Positions 8,045 to 15,360 of a stretch of DNA of 50,960 nucleotides are shown here, in pieces. The notes under the pieces were generated by a model. The model worked only from the letters and a program-made list of their open reading frames with translations. It was not told the DNA's origin and made no database searches. Location: positions 1 to 50,960 of the forward strand of contig JAHFUQ010000014.1 in the NCBI GenBank assembly GCA_023265045.1. Direction: 5' to 3'. Position 1 is the stretch's first letter; the number at the start of each line of letters is the position of its first letter. Origin of the DNA: Acidimicrobiia bacterium (GTDB taxonomy: Bacteria; Actinomycetota; Acidimicrobiia; Acidimicrobiales; AC-14). Both the position numbers and the translations under genes were made by a program.

Positions 8045-9529
8045 ATGCGGGTAGCGGTCGTCGGCGCCGGGCTGGGCGGGCTGTCGGCCGCCTGCCACCT
8101 GGCCGGGCGCGGCCACGAGGTGATCGTGCTCGAGCGCGAATCGGTTCCCGGCGGGCGGGCCGGGCTGTTCGAGGCCGAGGGGTTCCGGATCGACACCGGC
8201 CCGAGCGTCCTCACCATGACCGACATCCTGCGGCGAACCTTCGCCGGCGCCCACGAGGACATGGACGACCACCTCCGCCTCGCCCCCGTCGACCCCATGT
8301 ACCGCACGACCTTCGCCGACGGCAGCGAGATCCGGGTCCTGCACGGCCGGGAGCGGATGACCGAGGAGATCCGCACGACCTGCGGCGCGGCCGACGCGGC
8401 TGCCTTCGGCCGGTTCTGCGACTACCTGACGGACCTGTACAAGCTCGAGCTGCCCAACTTCATCGACCGCAACTTCGACTCGCTGTTCGACCTGTTGAAG
8501 CCGCCCTGGCCCCTGCTGCGCCTGGTGCGGCTGAAGGGCCTGAGCCGGCTGGCCAACGTCGTCAACTCGTACTTCGCCGACCCCCGCCTGCAGCGCATCT
8601 TCTCGTTCCAGGCCATGTACGCGGGCCTGTCGCCCTACGAAGCGCTGGCCCTCTACTGCGTCATCACCTACATGGACACCGTCGAGGGCGTGTACTTCCC
8701 CGAGGGCGGCATCCACGCCGTGCCCCGGGGGCTGGCGGCGGCGGCCACCAAAGCCGGCGCCGAGTTCCGCTACGGCGTCACCGTGGAACGGGTCGAGCGC
8801 TCCGCCGCCGACGGGCGGGCGACGGGCGTGCGCCTGCAGGGCGGCGAGGTGATCGCGGCCGACGCCGTCGTGCTCAACCCTGACCTGCCGGTCGCCTACC
8901 GCCAGCTGCTCGACAACCCCCTGCCCCGGGTGGCCAAGCGGGGCCATTACTCGCCCTCGTGCGCGCTGTGGATGGCGGGGGTGCGGGGCCAGTTGCCGGC
9001 GGGCGCGGCGCACCACAACATCCACTTCGGGGCGGCGTGGGAGGGCGCCTTCGACGCGTTGATGAAGCAGGGTGTGCTCATGCCCGACCCGTCCATCCTC
9101 GTCAGCAGCCCGACGGTGGGCGACCCGTCGCTGGCGCCCGAGGGCTGCATCACCCTCTATGTCCTGGAGCCGACGCCCAACCTCGACGGGCGCGTCGACT
9201 GGTCGAAGGAGCGGGACCGCTTCCGCCAGTCCCTCGTCGACCGGGTGGGCGCGCTCGGGTACCCGACCGGCGACGTGGTCGTGGAGCGGTTCGTCGACCC
9301 CACCGACTGGCGCAACCAGGGCATGGAGCGGGGCACGCCCTTCGCCATCGCCCACAACTTCTTCCAGACCGGCCCGTTCCGCCCCAACAACGTCAGCCAG
9401 CGGGTCCCCGGCGTGGTGTTCACGGGGTCGAGCACCGTCCCCGGCGTGGGGGTGCCGATGGTTCTCCTGTCGGGCCGCCTGGCCGCCGATCGAGTCGACG
9501 AACTGGCGGGCCGCGCCGCCCAGCCGTGA
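8045..9529 (+). CDS. crtI: Phytoene desaturase
   Basis: This FAD-dependent CrtI-type desaturase introduces double bonds into phytoene to give lycopene or neurosporene at the membrane. The N-terminal dinucleotide fold is VVGAGLGGLSAACHLAGRG followed by VLERESVPGGRAG. DTGPSVLTM and the C-terminal FTGSSTVPGVGVPMVLLSG are CrtI hallmarks. At 494 aa it is full length. The ATG at 8045 is set by the start of the FAD-binding strand, with a GGGGGGTGGG ribosome binding site. The stop codon overlaps the crtB start (GTGA), indicating translational coupling. The number of desaturation steps cannot be read from sequence. Confidence 0.95.
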   Translation: MRVAVVGAGLGGLSAACHLAGRGHEVIVLERESVPGGRAGLFEAEGFRIDTGPSVLTMTDILRRTFAGAHEDMDDHLRLAPVDPMYRTTFADGSEIRVLHGRERMTEEIRTTCGAADAAAFGRFCDYLTDLYKLELPNFIDRNFDSLFDLLKPPWPLLRLVRLKGLSRLANVVNSYFADPRLQRIFSFQAMYAGLSPYEALALYCVITYMDTVEGVYFPEGGIHAVPRGLAAAATKAGAEFRYGVTVERVERSAADGRATGVRLQGGEVIAADAVVLNPDLPVAYRQLLDNPLPRVAKRGHYSPSCALWMAGVRGQLPAGAAHHNIHFGAAWEGAFDALMKQGVLMPDPSILVSSPTVGDPSLAPEGCITLYVLEPTPNLDGRVDWSKERDRFRQSLVDRVGALGYPTGDVVVERFVDPTDWRNQGMERGTPFAIAHNFFQTGPFRPNNVSQRVPGVVFTGSSTVPGVGVPMVLLSGRLAADRVDELAGRAAQP

Positions 9530-10389
9530 TCACGCTGGAGCAGTCGTACGCCGAGTGCAAGCGGCTCAACCGCAAATTCGGCACGACGTACTACTGGTCG
9601 ACGCAGCTGCTGCCGGTCGTCAAGCGCCACCACGTGCACGCCCTGTACGGGTTCACCCGGTACGCCGACGACATCGTCGACGACCTGGGCTCGGCGGCCA
9701 CCGTCGCCGAGCGCAAGACGGCGCTGGCGGATTACGGCCAGCGGTTCTTTCGTGACCTCGACCGCGGCGACTCCGACCACCTGGTCCTCAAGGCGGTGGT
9801 GCACACCGTGCGGGCCTTCCGCATCGAGCCCGACTGCTTCCACCGGTTCCTGCGGTCGATGGCCATGGACCTGGACACGGCGACGTACGAGACCTTCGAC
9901 GACCTCCTCGTCTACACGGACGGTTCGGCGGCGGTGATCGGCGAGATGATGCTGCCCATCCTCGAGCCGACGTCGCCCGAGGCCAAGCCCCACGCCCGCG
10001 ACCTCGGCATCGGGTTCCAGCTCTCCAACTTCTGGCGCGATGTCAACGAGGACCTCGACCGGGGCCGTGTGTACATCCCGCAAGAGGACCTCCGGAAGTT
10101 CGGCGCCGACCCCTGGCTGCGAAAGGTGACGCCCGAGTGGCGCGACGTCATGGCCTTCGAGATCGCCCGCGCCCGCCGGTACTGCGAGTCGGGCGACATC
10201 GGGATCCGCATGCTCCCGCCCAAGTCGGCGGCGTGCATCCGCGGCGCCCGCTCCCTCTACTGCGGGATCCTGGGCCAGATCGAGGCCGCCGGCTACGACG
10301 TGTTCAGCCAGCGGGTGCGGGTGCCTACCTGGAAGAAGCTGGCCGTGGCCGCGCGGGTGCTGCGCCCCGGCCGGTCCGCGTGCCTCTAG
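9526..10389 (+). CDS. crtB: Phytoene synthase
   Basis: This 287-aa squalene/phytoene synthase family enzyme joins two GGPP molecules head to head to form phytoene. Both aspartate motifs are present: YADDIVDD at residues 47-53 and RDVNEDLDRGRVYIP near 171-185. The GTG start overlaps the crtI stop, and its 3' end overlaps the next gene by 10 bp, so crtE-crtI-crtB and the following gene form one operon. There is no transit or signal sequence; the enzyme is expected to be peripheral to the membrane. Confidence 0.95.
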   Translation: MITLEQSYAECKRLNRKFGTTYYWSTQLLPVVKRHHVHALYGFTRYADDIVDDLGSAATVAERKTALADYGQRFFRDLDRGDSDHLVLKAVVHTVRAFRIEPDCFHRFLRSMAMDLDTATYETFDDLLVYTDGSAAVIGEMMLPILEPTSPEAKPHARDLGIGFQLSNFWRDVNEDLDRGRVYIPQEDLRKFGADPWLRKVTPEWRDVMAFEIARARRYCESGDIGIRMLPPKSAACIRGARSLYCGILGQIEAAGYDVFSQRVRVPTWKKLAVAARVLRPGRSACL

Positions 10390-11204
10390 GGACCGACGAC
10401 CGGCCCACCTGGGCGGCGCCGCCCCGGCGCCGCAAGCTGTCGCCGCCCGCCCGGCGCCGGCTCGTCGCCCTCGCGGTCCTCGTGGTCGTCGGCGCCCCCG
10501 CGTTCCTCATCGGCGGCCGCTACTGGGTCGGCCACGTCGGCCTGGACGACGCGGTCGCGCGCTTCCGCGCCGCCGGCCCGGCCGCCGCCCGCCCGGCCGC
10601 CGCCGGTTTGCCCGCGCCCGGCGTGTACCAGTACCGCACGACCGGGGGGGAGCGGATCTCGTTCCTCGACTACCACCGGGCCTACTCGTCGACGACCATG
10701 CGGATCGTGACCGGCCACGGCTGCGGGGTGCGCGAGCAGCAGTGGTTCCTCATCCAGCACGTCGAGTACTACGACCGGTGCCCGGACGGCTCCCTCGCGT
10801 CGTACGGGACCGACATCGCCTATTGGTGGACTCACGGCACCCAGGACTTCCGGTGCGACGCCGGCGGGTCGTTCGACATGGTCGGCCACGCACCGGGAGA
10901 CCGCGTGCGCTGGCTGTGCCGGGACGAGGACACGCGGGCCGAGCAGGTGACCGAGTACGTAGGCGACGAGGACGTCACGGTGGCGGGGCAGACGCTGCGG
11001 GCCCGCCACACCCGCTGGGTCACGACCTTCAGCGGCGCCACCAAGGGGACGGCGACGGTCGACGACTGGTTCCATCCCGGCGCCGGGCTCGTGCTGCGGG
11101 AGAGGCGCGAGATTGGGCTGCGGGTCGGGTCGCCGTTTGTGGGCCAGGTCGGCTACACCGACCACTCGGAGTTCACCGTGCTGTCAGTCGAGCCGGTGCG
11201 CTAG
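10380..11204 (+). CDS. Membrane-anchored protein of unknown function, PGxYQY type
   Basis: This 274-aa protein has a basic proline-rich N-terminus, one membrane helix (residues 29-47) and a predicted extracytoplasmic beta-rich domain. That domain opens with APGVYQYRTTGG near residue 80 and closes with WFHPGAGLVLRERREIGL near 245. The GTG start lies inside crtB, giving a 10-bp overlap, so it is probably translated from the carotenoid operon mRNA. The same opening (PGTYQYDTVG) and a similar closing (WLAP..LWLREH) occur in the lipoprotein at 19266-20069, suggesting a shared family. Several Cys and Trp residues sit in the domain core. The function is unknown. Confidence 0.7.
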   Translation: MPLGTDDRPTWAAPPRRRKLSPPARRRLVALAVLVVVGAPAFLIGGRYWVGHVGLDDAVARFRAAGPAAARPAAAGLPAPGVYQYRTTGGERISFLDYHRAYSSTTMRIVTGHGCGVREQQWFLIQHVEYYDRCPDGSLASYGTDIAYWWTHGTQDFRCDAGGSFDMVGHAPGDRVRWLCRDEDTRAEQVTEYVGDEDVTVAGQTLRARHTRWVTTFSGATKGTATVDDWFHPGAGLVLRERREIGLRVGSPFVGQVGYTDHSEFTVLSVEPVR

Positions 11205-11540
11205 CGGTTGGTATGAGATAGCGTAGAAAGGCAGGTAAAGTCGGGCGGAGGTGGTGGAAGGCGTTGTGGCGGTCGTGTGGGTGGTGCTTCGGTCAGGTCA
11301 TGGTCGCGATGCTGACGGTCGCCACTTCCTGTGGGTCAAACGGCGGCGGTGGCGGCCCCGCGGTTCTCGACGATCGCCCCCATCGGCCAGCCCGTGCCCC
11401 GCGGGCGACGTCATCGTCGTCCTCGGCCACCAGCGCCCAACCCCGTCGGTTCGCATCGTCGCTGGGCGCCCCGGTCGGCGACGGGGCCGTGATCGCCGCC
11501 GCCGCCGGGCTCGTGGCCTACGACCGCGGCGGGCGGTGAG
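11205..11540. other. Gene-poor stretch between convergent genes
   Basis: No convincing gene is present. One plus-strand reading frame (TTG 11264 to 11539, 91 aa) contains a short hydrophobic run ending in TVATSCGSNGGGGG. That is faintly like a degraded lipoprotein signal, but the codon pattern is poor and no ribosome binding site is seen. A remnant of a small exported protein gene is possible. Confidence 0.3.
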
Positions 11541-11936
11541 TCAGCCCTCGTCCATCAGCAGCGTGCGCCAGATGACCTGCCACCCACCGGGGGCGCGCGT
11601 CAGCACGAAGAGGTCGGTGCCGCTGTCGGTGTACCCCTGGCCGTTCATCTCGTATTCGATCTCGAAGCCATAGCTCACGACCGCGGTGTTGTCGACGACG
11701 TCGATCTGCTCGTCGAAGGCGTCGAGCCGGTGCACCTGCGCCTGCATGGCGAACTCGAGGTAGCTCTGGACGCAGTCGTCGCGGCCCTCGGTCCTGCCCT
11801 CGAAGCCGGGGTGGACGATGACCGCGTTGGGGTGGAACAGCTCGTCGATCTGGCCCACCTCGCCCGACACCCACGCCTGGTTGATCTGCTGGACGGTCTC
11901 CCATGGGTTCCCGTCAGCCATGCGTCGCTTTAACAT
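11541..11936 (-). CDS. NTF2-like / SnoaL-like small protein
   Basis: This 131-aa protein has the cystatin-like NTF2 fold pattern: an N-terminal helix (NPWETVQQINQAWVSGEVGQ), LFHPNAVIVHPG, then long antiparallel strands ending in GGWQVIWRTLLMDEG. Members are ketosteroid-isomerase-like enzymes, polyketide cyclases or simple ligand-binding proteins. The visible sequence does not show which. The ATG at 11936 is preceded by GGAAAGGACGAG, a good ribosome binding site; a second ATG at 11921 is possible. It overlaps the 3' end of the glycosyltransferase by 23 bp and is probably co-transcribed with it. Confidence 0.8.
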   Translation of the reverse strand: MLKRRMADGNPWETVQQINQAWVSGEVGQIDELFHPNAVIVHPGFEGRTEGRDDCVQSYLEFAMQAQVHRLDAFDEQIDVVDNTAVVSYGFEIEYEMNGQGYTDSGTDLFVLTRAPGGWQVIWRTLLMDEG

Positions 11937-12849
11937 CTCGTCCTTTCCAAGCCACGGGACGACCGGTGCGAGCCCGCCACCAGCTCTCGAGGTACAACGT
12001 CGCCAGGGCCATCCGGGCGATCGGCGCCAGCACACCGTAGAGGGGGTTCTGGCCCGCCGCCGCCCGGCCGCCGGCGCTGACGACGACCGCGGCCCACGGC
12101 CGGCGGCTGGCGACCGGCGCCAAGAGCGCGGCCAGGTGGGCCGCGGGACGGCGGTGCAGCGCGGCCTGGTTCTTGAGCAGGCCGCGCCGGAGGTCGGCGC
12201 CGGTTCGGTACATGCGAGTCCGCAGGAGTTTGGGCGCCAGCCGGGCGTCGTGGCCGCCGAGGGCGGCGGCCAGGTCGCGGTCTTCAACCAGAGACCCTCG
12301 GACGGTGGCATGGCCGTGCCCGCCCACCGACTCGTAGTGGTCGCGGCGCACAAGGAAGCACTGGCCGCTGGCGAAGTCGGCGGGCAGGCCCTCCTGGACC
12401 AACGCGAGGCCCATCTCGGGAAGCAGGAGCCGTTCCCAGAACGACCGGCACTCGAGCCCGCCGACGATGCTGGTGGAGGTGTGGGTGGTGGCCTCGGCCA
12501 TCGTGGCGAGCGCGTGGGGGTGCAGGACCACATCGGCGTCGACGAACGCCAGCCACGTGGTGGCGGCGCCGGACGCGCCGGCCTGGCACGCCCGGGCTTT
12601 GCCGGTCCATCCCATCGGTGGGTCGGCGTCGAGGCGGATGACGTCGGTGGCGCCGGCCGCACGCGCCGCCGCGCCCGTGCCGTCGGTCGAGGCGTCGTCA
12701 ACGACGACGACCTCGGCGGCCTGCCGGCGGCACGCATGCACGCAGGCGGCGACGTTGTCGACCTCGTTGCGGGCGGGGATCACGACGCGGACGTCGATGG
12801 GCGGGGCCGCCGGGTTGGGCTTCAGGAACCGCCTCGCCGCCGCGCCCAT
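11914..12849 (-). CDS. Family 2 glycosyltransferase, CrtQ-like
   Basis: This GT-A fold transferase has VVIPARNEVDNV at the N-terminus, the nucleotide-sugar-binding VVVVDDASTDGT, the FVDADV Asp-x-Asp motif (near residue 100), and an ED-containing SLVEDRDLAAALGG (near 185). Hydrophobic helices near the C-terminus would hold it at the membrane. This layout matches the diaponeurosporenoate glucosyltransferase (CrtQ) group. Lying between crtB and crtYc, it may glycosylate the carotenoid end product; that is inference. The start is uncertain: no ATG/GTG/TTG lies between the upstream Uma2 gene and ATG 12849, although in-frame coding similarity continues ~20 residues further. Confidence 0.82.
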   Translation of the reverse strand: MGAAARRFLKPNPAAPPIDVRVVIPARNEVDNVAACVHACRRQAAEVVVVDDASTDGTGAAARAAGATDVIRLDADPPMGWTGKARACQAGASGAATTWLAFVDADVVLHPHALATMAEATTHTSTSIVGGLECRSFWERLLLPEMGLALVQEGLPADFASGQCFLVRRDHYESVGGHGHATVRGSLVEDRDLAAALGGHDARLAPKLLRTRMYRTGADLRRGLLKNQAALHRRPAAHLAALLAPVASRRPWAAVVVSAGGRAAAGQNPLYGVLAPIARMALATLYLESWWRARTGRPVAWKGRDVKATHG

Positions 12850-12899
12850 GCGCGCCAGCCCGGCGAGGCTCGCCGCGGTGGCGAGGGAGGGACGCCGCT

Positions 12900-13424
12900 T
12901 CAGCGGTCGAACAACGCGGTGACGTCGATCTCGAATCCGGGGAGCAGGGGCGTGGTGAGCGTGTCGCCACGGCCCAAGGTGAACGACTCGTCGCCCCGGC
13001 AAACGACGACCTCGTCGGCGGCCGTGTCGACCAGCCACACCTCGGCGCCCCCGGCCAGGTACGCCTGCCGCTTGCGCCCCACGTCGAACCGCCACGTCGA
13101 GTCGGAGCGCACCTCGGCCACCAAATGGGGTGGACCGTCGAACCAGATTCGATCGTCGAGCGCAGGGTCCGCCATGAACCAGACGTCGGGGATGAACACG
13201 TTTCTTTCGTCCATCCGCCAGTTGCAGCCGGTGCCGACCGTGCCAACTTCGGGATGTTGTTCGATCCACCCGCCGATGCGGAGCACCAGGTGGATCTGTA
13301 TGCGGTTGTGCCGCAATCTGATGTCGGCCACGACCAGCTCCCCGTCGATCAACTGCGTCTTGGTGTTGTCGGGGGGAGTGGAGAGGAACTCGTCGGCGGT
13401 CATGCGCCGGTGGGTGACGGCCAT
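12900..13424 (-). CDS. Uma2-family protein (restriction-endonuclease-like fold), copy A
   Basis: This 174-aa Uma2/DUF820 protein has MTADEFLSTPPDNTKTQLIDGELV at its front, then the PD-(D/E)XK-like core. The core shows FIPDVWF, then LVAEVRSDSTWRFDVGRKRQAYLAGGAEVWLVD, matching the PD...E-x-x...K pattern. The family is widespread in actinobacteria and cyanobacteria and is generally predicted to be a nuclease, with no proven role. The ATG at 13424 overlaps the stop codon of copy B (TGATG), so both are co-translated. The two ends are nearly identical to copy B while the centre is strongly diverged. Confidence 0.85.
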   Translation of the reverse strand: MAVTHRRMTADEFLSTPPDNTKTQLIDGELVVADIRLRHNRIQIHLVLRIGGWIEQHPEVGTVGTGCNWRMDERNVFIPDVWFMADPALDDRIWFDGPPHLVAEVRSDSTWRFDVGRKRQAYLAGGAEVWLVDTAADEVVVCRGDESFTLGRGDTLTTPLLPGFEIDVTALFDR

Positions 13425-13954
13425 CAGCGGTCGAACAGGGTCGTGACGTCGATCTCGAACCCGGGGAGCAGGGGCGTGGCGAGCGTGTCGCCACGGCCCA
13501 AGGTGAACGACTCGTCGCCCCGCCACACCACGACCTCGTCGGCGGCCGTGTCGACCAGCCACACCTCGGCCCCGCGCGCGAGGTAGAAGTCCTTCTTGTG
13601 GCCCTTGTCGTACCGCCATGTGGACTCCGACCGGACCTCGACGGCGAGGTCGGGCGCCCCGTCCAGGTACACCCGATCGCCGGGTTGGAGGTTCTCCGGG
13701 CGGCGGAACCACACGTCGGGGATGAAGACGTTGCGGTCGTCCATCCGCCAGTTGCAACCCATCCCCGCCTTGCCGACCCCCCGATGGCTGTCGATCCAGG
13801 TCATGAGCCAATGGAGGATGTCGGCGACGATGTCCTGGTGCCTTGTGCGGGCGTCCATCTCGACCAGCTCCCCATCGATCAACTGCGTCTTGGTGTTGTC
13901 GGGGGGAGTGGAGAGGAACTCGTCGGCGGTCATCCGGCGGGAGGTAACGACCAT
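13424..13954 (-). CDS. Uma2-family protein, copy B
   Basis: This 176-aa tandem paralogue of copy A has the same core motifs (FIPDVWF, LAVEVRSESTWRYDKGHKKDFYLARGAEVWLVD) and the same C-terminal GFEIDVTTLFDR. The ATG at 13954 follows a TTGAGG ribosome-binding-site-like stretch; an ATG at 13978 would add eight residues. It is the first gene of a minus-strand group running through copy A to the glycosyltransferase and NTF2-like gene, and it is divergent from the phosphatidyltransferase at 13993. Confidence 0.85.
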   Translation of the reverse strand: MVVTSRRMTADEFLSTPPDNTKTQLIDGELVEMDARTRHQDIVADILHWLMTWIDSHRGVGKAGMGCNWRMDDRNVFIPDVWFRRPENLQPGDRVYLDGAPDLAVEVRSESTWRYDKGHKKDFYLARGAEVWLVDTAADEVVVWRGDESFTLGRGDTLATPLLPGFEIDVTTLFDR

Positions 13955-13992
13955 GAACCTCAAGGCTACTCGCGCCATGTGACACTTAGGGC

Positions 13993-14760
13993 GTGAGCGA
14001 GGGGCGCACGGGCGACGAGCACGTTCAGGAGTGGGCCGACCTCCACCGGACGCAGCCGCCAGGCGGGTTCGTGGGTGGTTGGCTGAAGGCCTCGGCGGCC
14101 GTCGCCCGACCCCTGGCCCGCGCCGGGATCTCGCCCAATGCGGTCACGGTGGCGGCCATGGTGGTCGGTGTCGCCGCCGTCCCGCTGGCCCTCATCGACG
14201 GCTGGGTCGGCCCCGCGCTGGCGTGCCTGGCCGTCGCCCTCTCCGGCCTGCTCGACGCCCTGGACGGCGCCGTCGCGGTCCAGGCCCGGCGCGCGACCAA
14301 GGTCGGGTTCCTGCTCGACTCGGCCCTCGACCGGATCGCCGACGCCGCTTTCCCGGCCGCCCTGGCCATTGTCGCCGACCGCGCCGCCGCCGACCGAACG
14401 GCCGCCAACCGGCCCGCGGCCGCGTGGGTCGCCGTCGTCGCCACGGCGGCGTGCTGGTACCTCGAGTACGTGCGGGCCAGAGCGTCGCTGGCCGGGCCCG
14501 AGGAGCGTGGCCGCCAGGTCATCACCCCGGGCGAGCGGCCCACCCGCATCATCCTCACCGCCGTCGGCCTGGGCCTCCCGGCGCTCGCCTACGCGGCGTT
14601 GTGGGCCCACGTCGTGATCGTGGGGGCGTCGGCGCTGTTCCTGCTCGCCTACTCCGTCCGGCGCCTCTCCCAGCACAACAGCACCAGCACGATCAGCGAG
14701 AAGCCGAACAGGAAGTCCTCGACCGGGATGTCGAACGGGAAGCGCACGCCGGAGAACTGA
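13993..14760 (+). CDS. CDP-alcohol phosphatidyltransferase family protein
   Basis: This 255-aa membrane enzyme of the CDP-AP family transfers a phospho-headgroup from a CDP-linked lipid to an alcohol, or the reverse. The family motif is readable near residues 88-112 as D-x2-DG-x2-A-V-x8-G-x3-D-x3-D (DALDGAVAV...GFLLDSALD). The Arg normally following Ala is Val here, although all four acidic residues are intact. About six hydrophobic helices are present. The last ~35 residues are polar and lie opposite the 3' end of crtYd on the other strand, a 112-bp convergent overlap, so the true end of the functional domain is before that tail. The substrate is unknown. Confidence 0.78.
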   Translation: MSEGRTGDEHVQEWADLHRTQPPGGFVGGWLKASAAVARPLARAGISPNAVTVAAMVVGVAAVPLALIDGWVGPALACLAVALSGLLDALDGAVAVQARRATKVGFLLDSALDRIADAAFPAALAIVADRAAADRTAANRPAAAWVAVVATAACWYLEYVRARASLAGPEERGRQVITPGERPTRIILTAVGLGLPALAYAALWAHVVIVGASALFLLAYSVRRLSQHNSTSTISEKPNRKSSTGMSNGKRTPEN

Positions 14761-14951
14761 TCGGGGTCGTAGGTGACGATCGGCGCCGAGAGCTTGGTCA
14801 GCCATCCGTCGACTAGGCATTCAAAGAACAGGATGATGGCGTAGGCGATCCAGAACTGGGCCTTCCCGAACAGCCCGGTGCGGAACCACAGCAGTTCGAC
14901 GCCGACCACGGCGAGCACCGAGACCACCGCCAGAACGGTGAACTCCGGCAC
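14649..14951 (-). CDS. crtYd: Lycopene cyclase subunit (CrtYd type)
   Basis: This 100-aa membrane protein has three helices and the lycopene-cyclase-domain signature FPFDIPVEDFLFGFSLI near residues 70-86. The acidic IPVEDFLF part is the catalytically important conserved stretch. Heterodimeric CrtYc/CrtYd cyclases in actinobacteria convert linear ends of lycopene or its C50 derivatives into beta, gamma or epsilon rings. The GTG at 14951 begins one base after the crtYc stop codon, so the two are translated together. Its 3' end lies antisense to the tail of the phosphatidyltransferase gene. Confidence 0.88.
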   Translation of the reverse strand: MPEFTVLAVVSVLAVVGVELLWFRTGLFGKAQFWIAYAIILFFECLVDGWLTKLSAPIVTYDPDQFSGVRFPFDIPVEDFLFGFSLIVLVLLCWERRRTE

Positions 14952-14952
14952 C

Positions 14953-15294
14953 TCAGCCCTTCTTCCACGGCGGCAGCTTGACCTCGCGCCGCAGCACCCG
15001 CCCGACGGCCTCGTAGGTGAGCAGCGAGCAGATGGGGATGACGACGAAGAAGACGAGCTCCTCGAACGGCAGCTTTCCCGGCAGGCGCCAGCCGGTGACG
15101 TACCTCGGGTTGTAGCCCCAGTGCTCCCGGGCGATAGCGAAGATGTCCCACGCCACGAAGATCGCGACCGCCGGGCACAGCGCCATGAACAGCCGCCGAC
15201 GCGACCGCCACACCCGAGCCCCGAGCACGAACTCGAGGGGCAGGGTGATGACGAGGCACCCGGCCATGAGCAACAAGTATTGAAAGCGGTCCAC
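14953..15294 (-). CDS. crtYc: Lycopene cyclase subunit (CrtYc type)
   Basis: This 113-aa membrane protein has three helices and carries the paired domain motif LPGKLPFEELVFFVVIP near residues 72-88, the counterpart of IPVEDFLF in CrtYd. The FPFEE-type acidic pair is the expected active-site element. The GTG start at 15294 is weakly supported (AAGGTG about 10 bases upstream). It is divergent from the LVIVD gene at 15361 with a 66-bp promoter gap. Together with crtE, crtI and crtB it completes a route from GGPP to a cyclic carotenoid. Confidence 0.9.
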   Translation of the reverse strand: MDRFQYLLLMAGCLVITLPLEFVLGARVWRSRRRLFMALCPAVAIFVAWDIFAIAREHWGYNPRYVTGWRLPGKLPFEELVFFVVIPICSLLTYEAVGRVLRREVKLPPWKKG

Positions 15295-15360
15295 GGGGCG
15301 CGCACCTTAACGGCGCCACCGCTAGCGTGGTCGCCAGGCGAAACACGGGAGGCGGCAACG

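Noticed and set aside
5926-8376. A long minus-strand reading frame opposite the membrane protein and crtE
   Set aside because: It is antisense to genes with clear motifs and shows no domain of its own.
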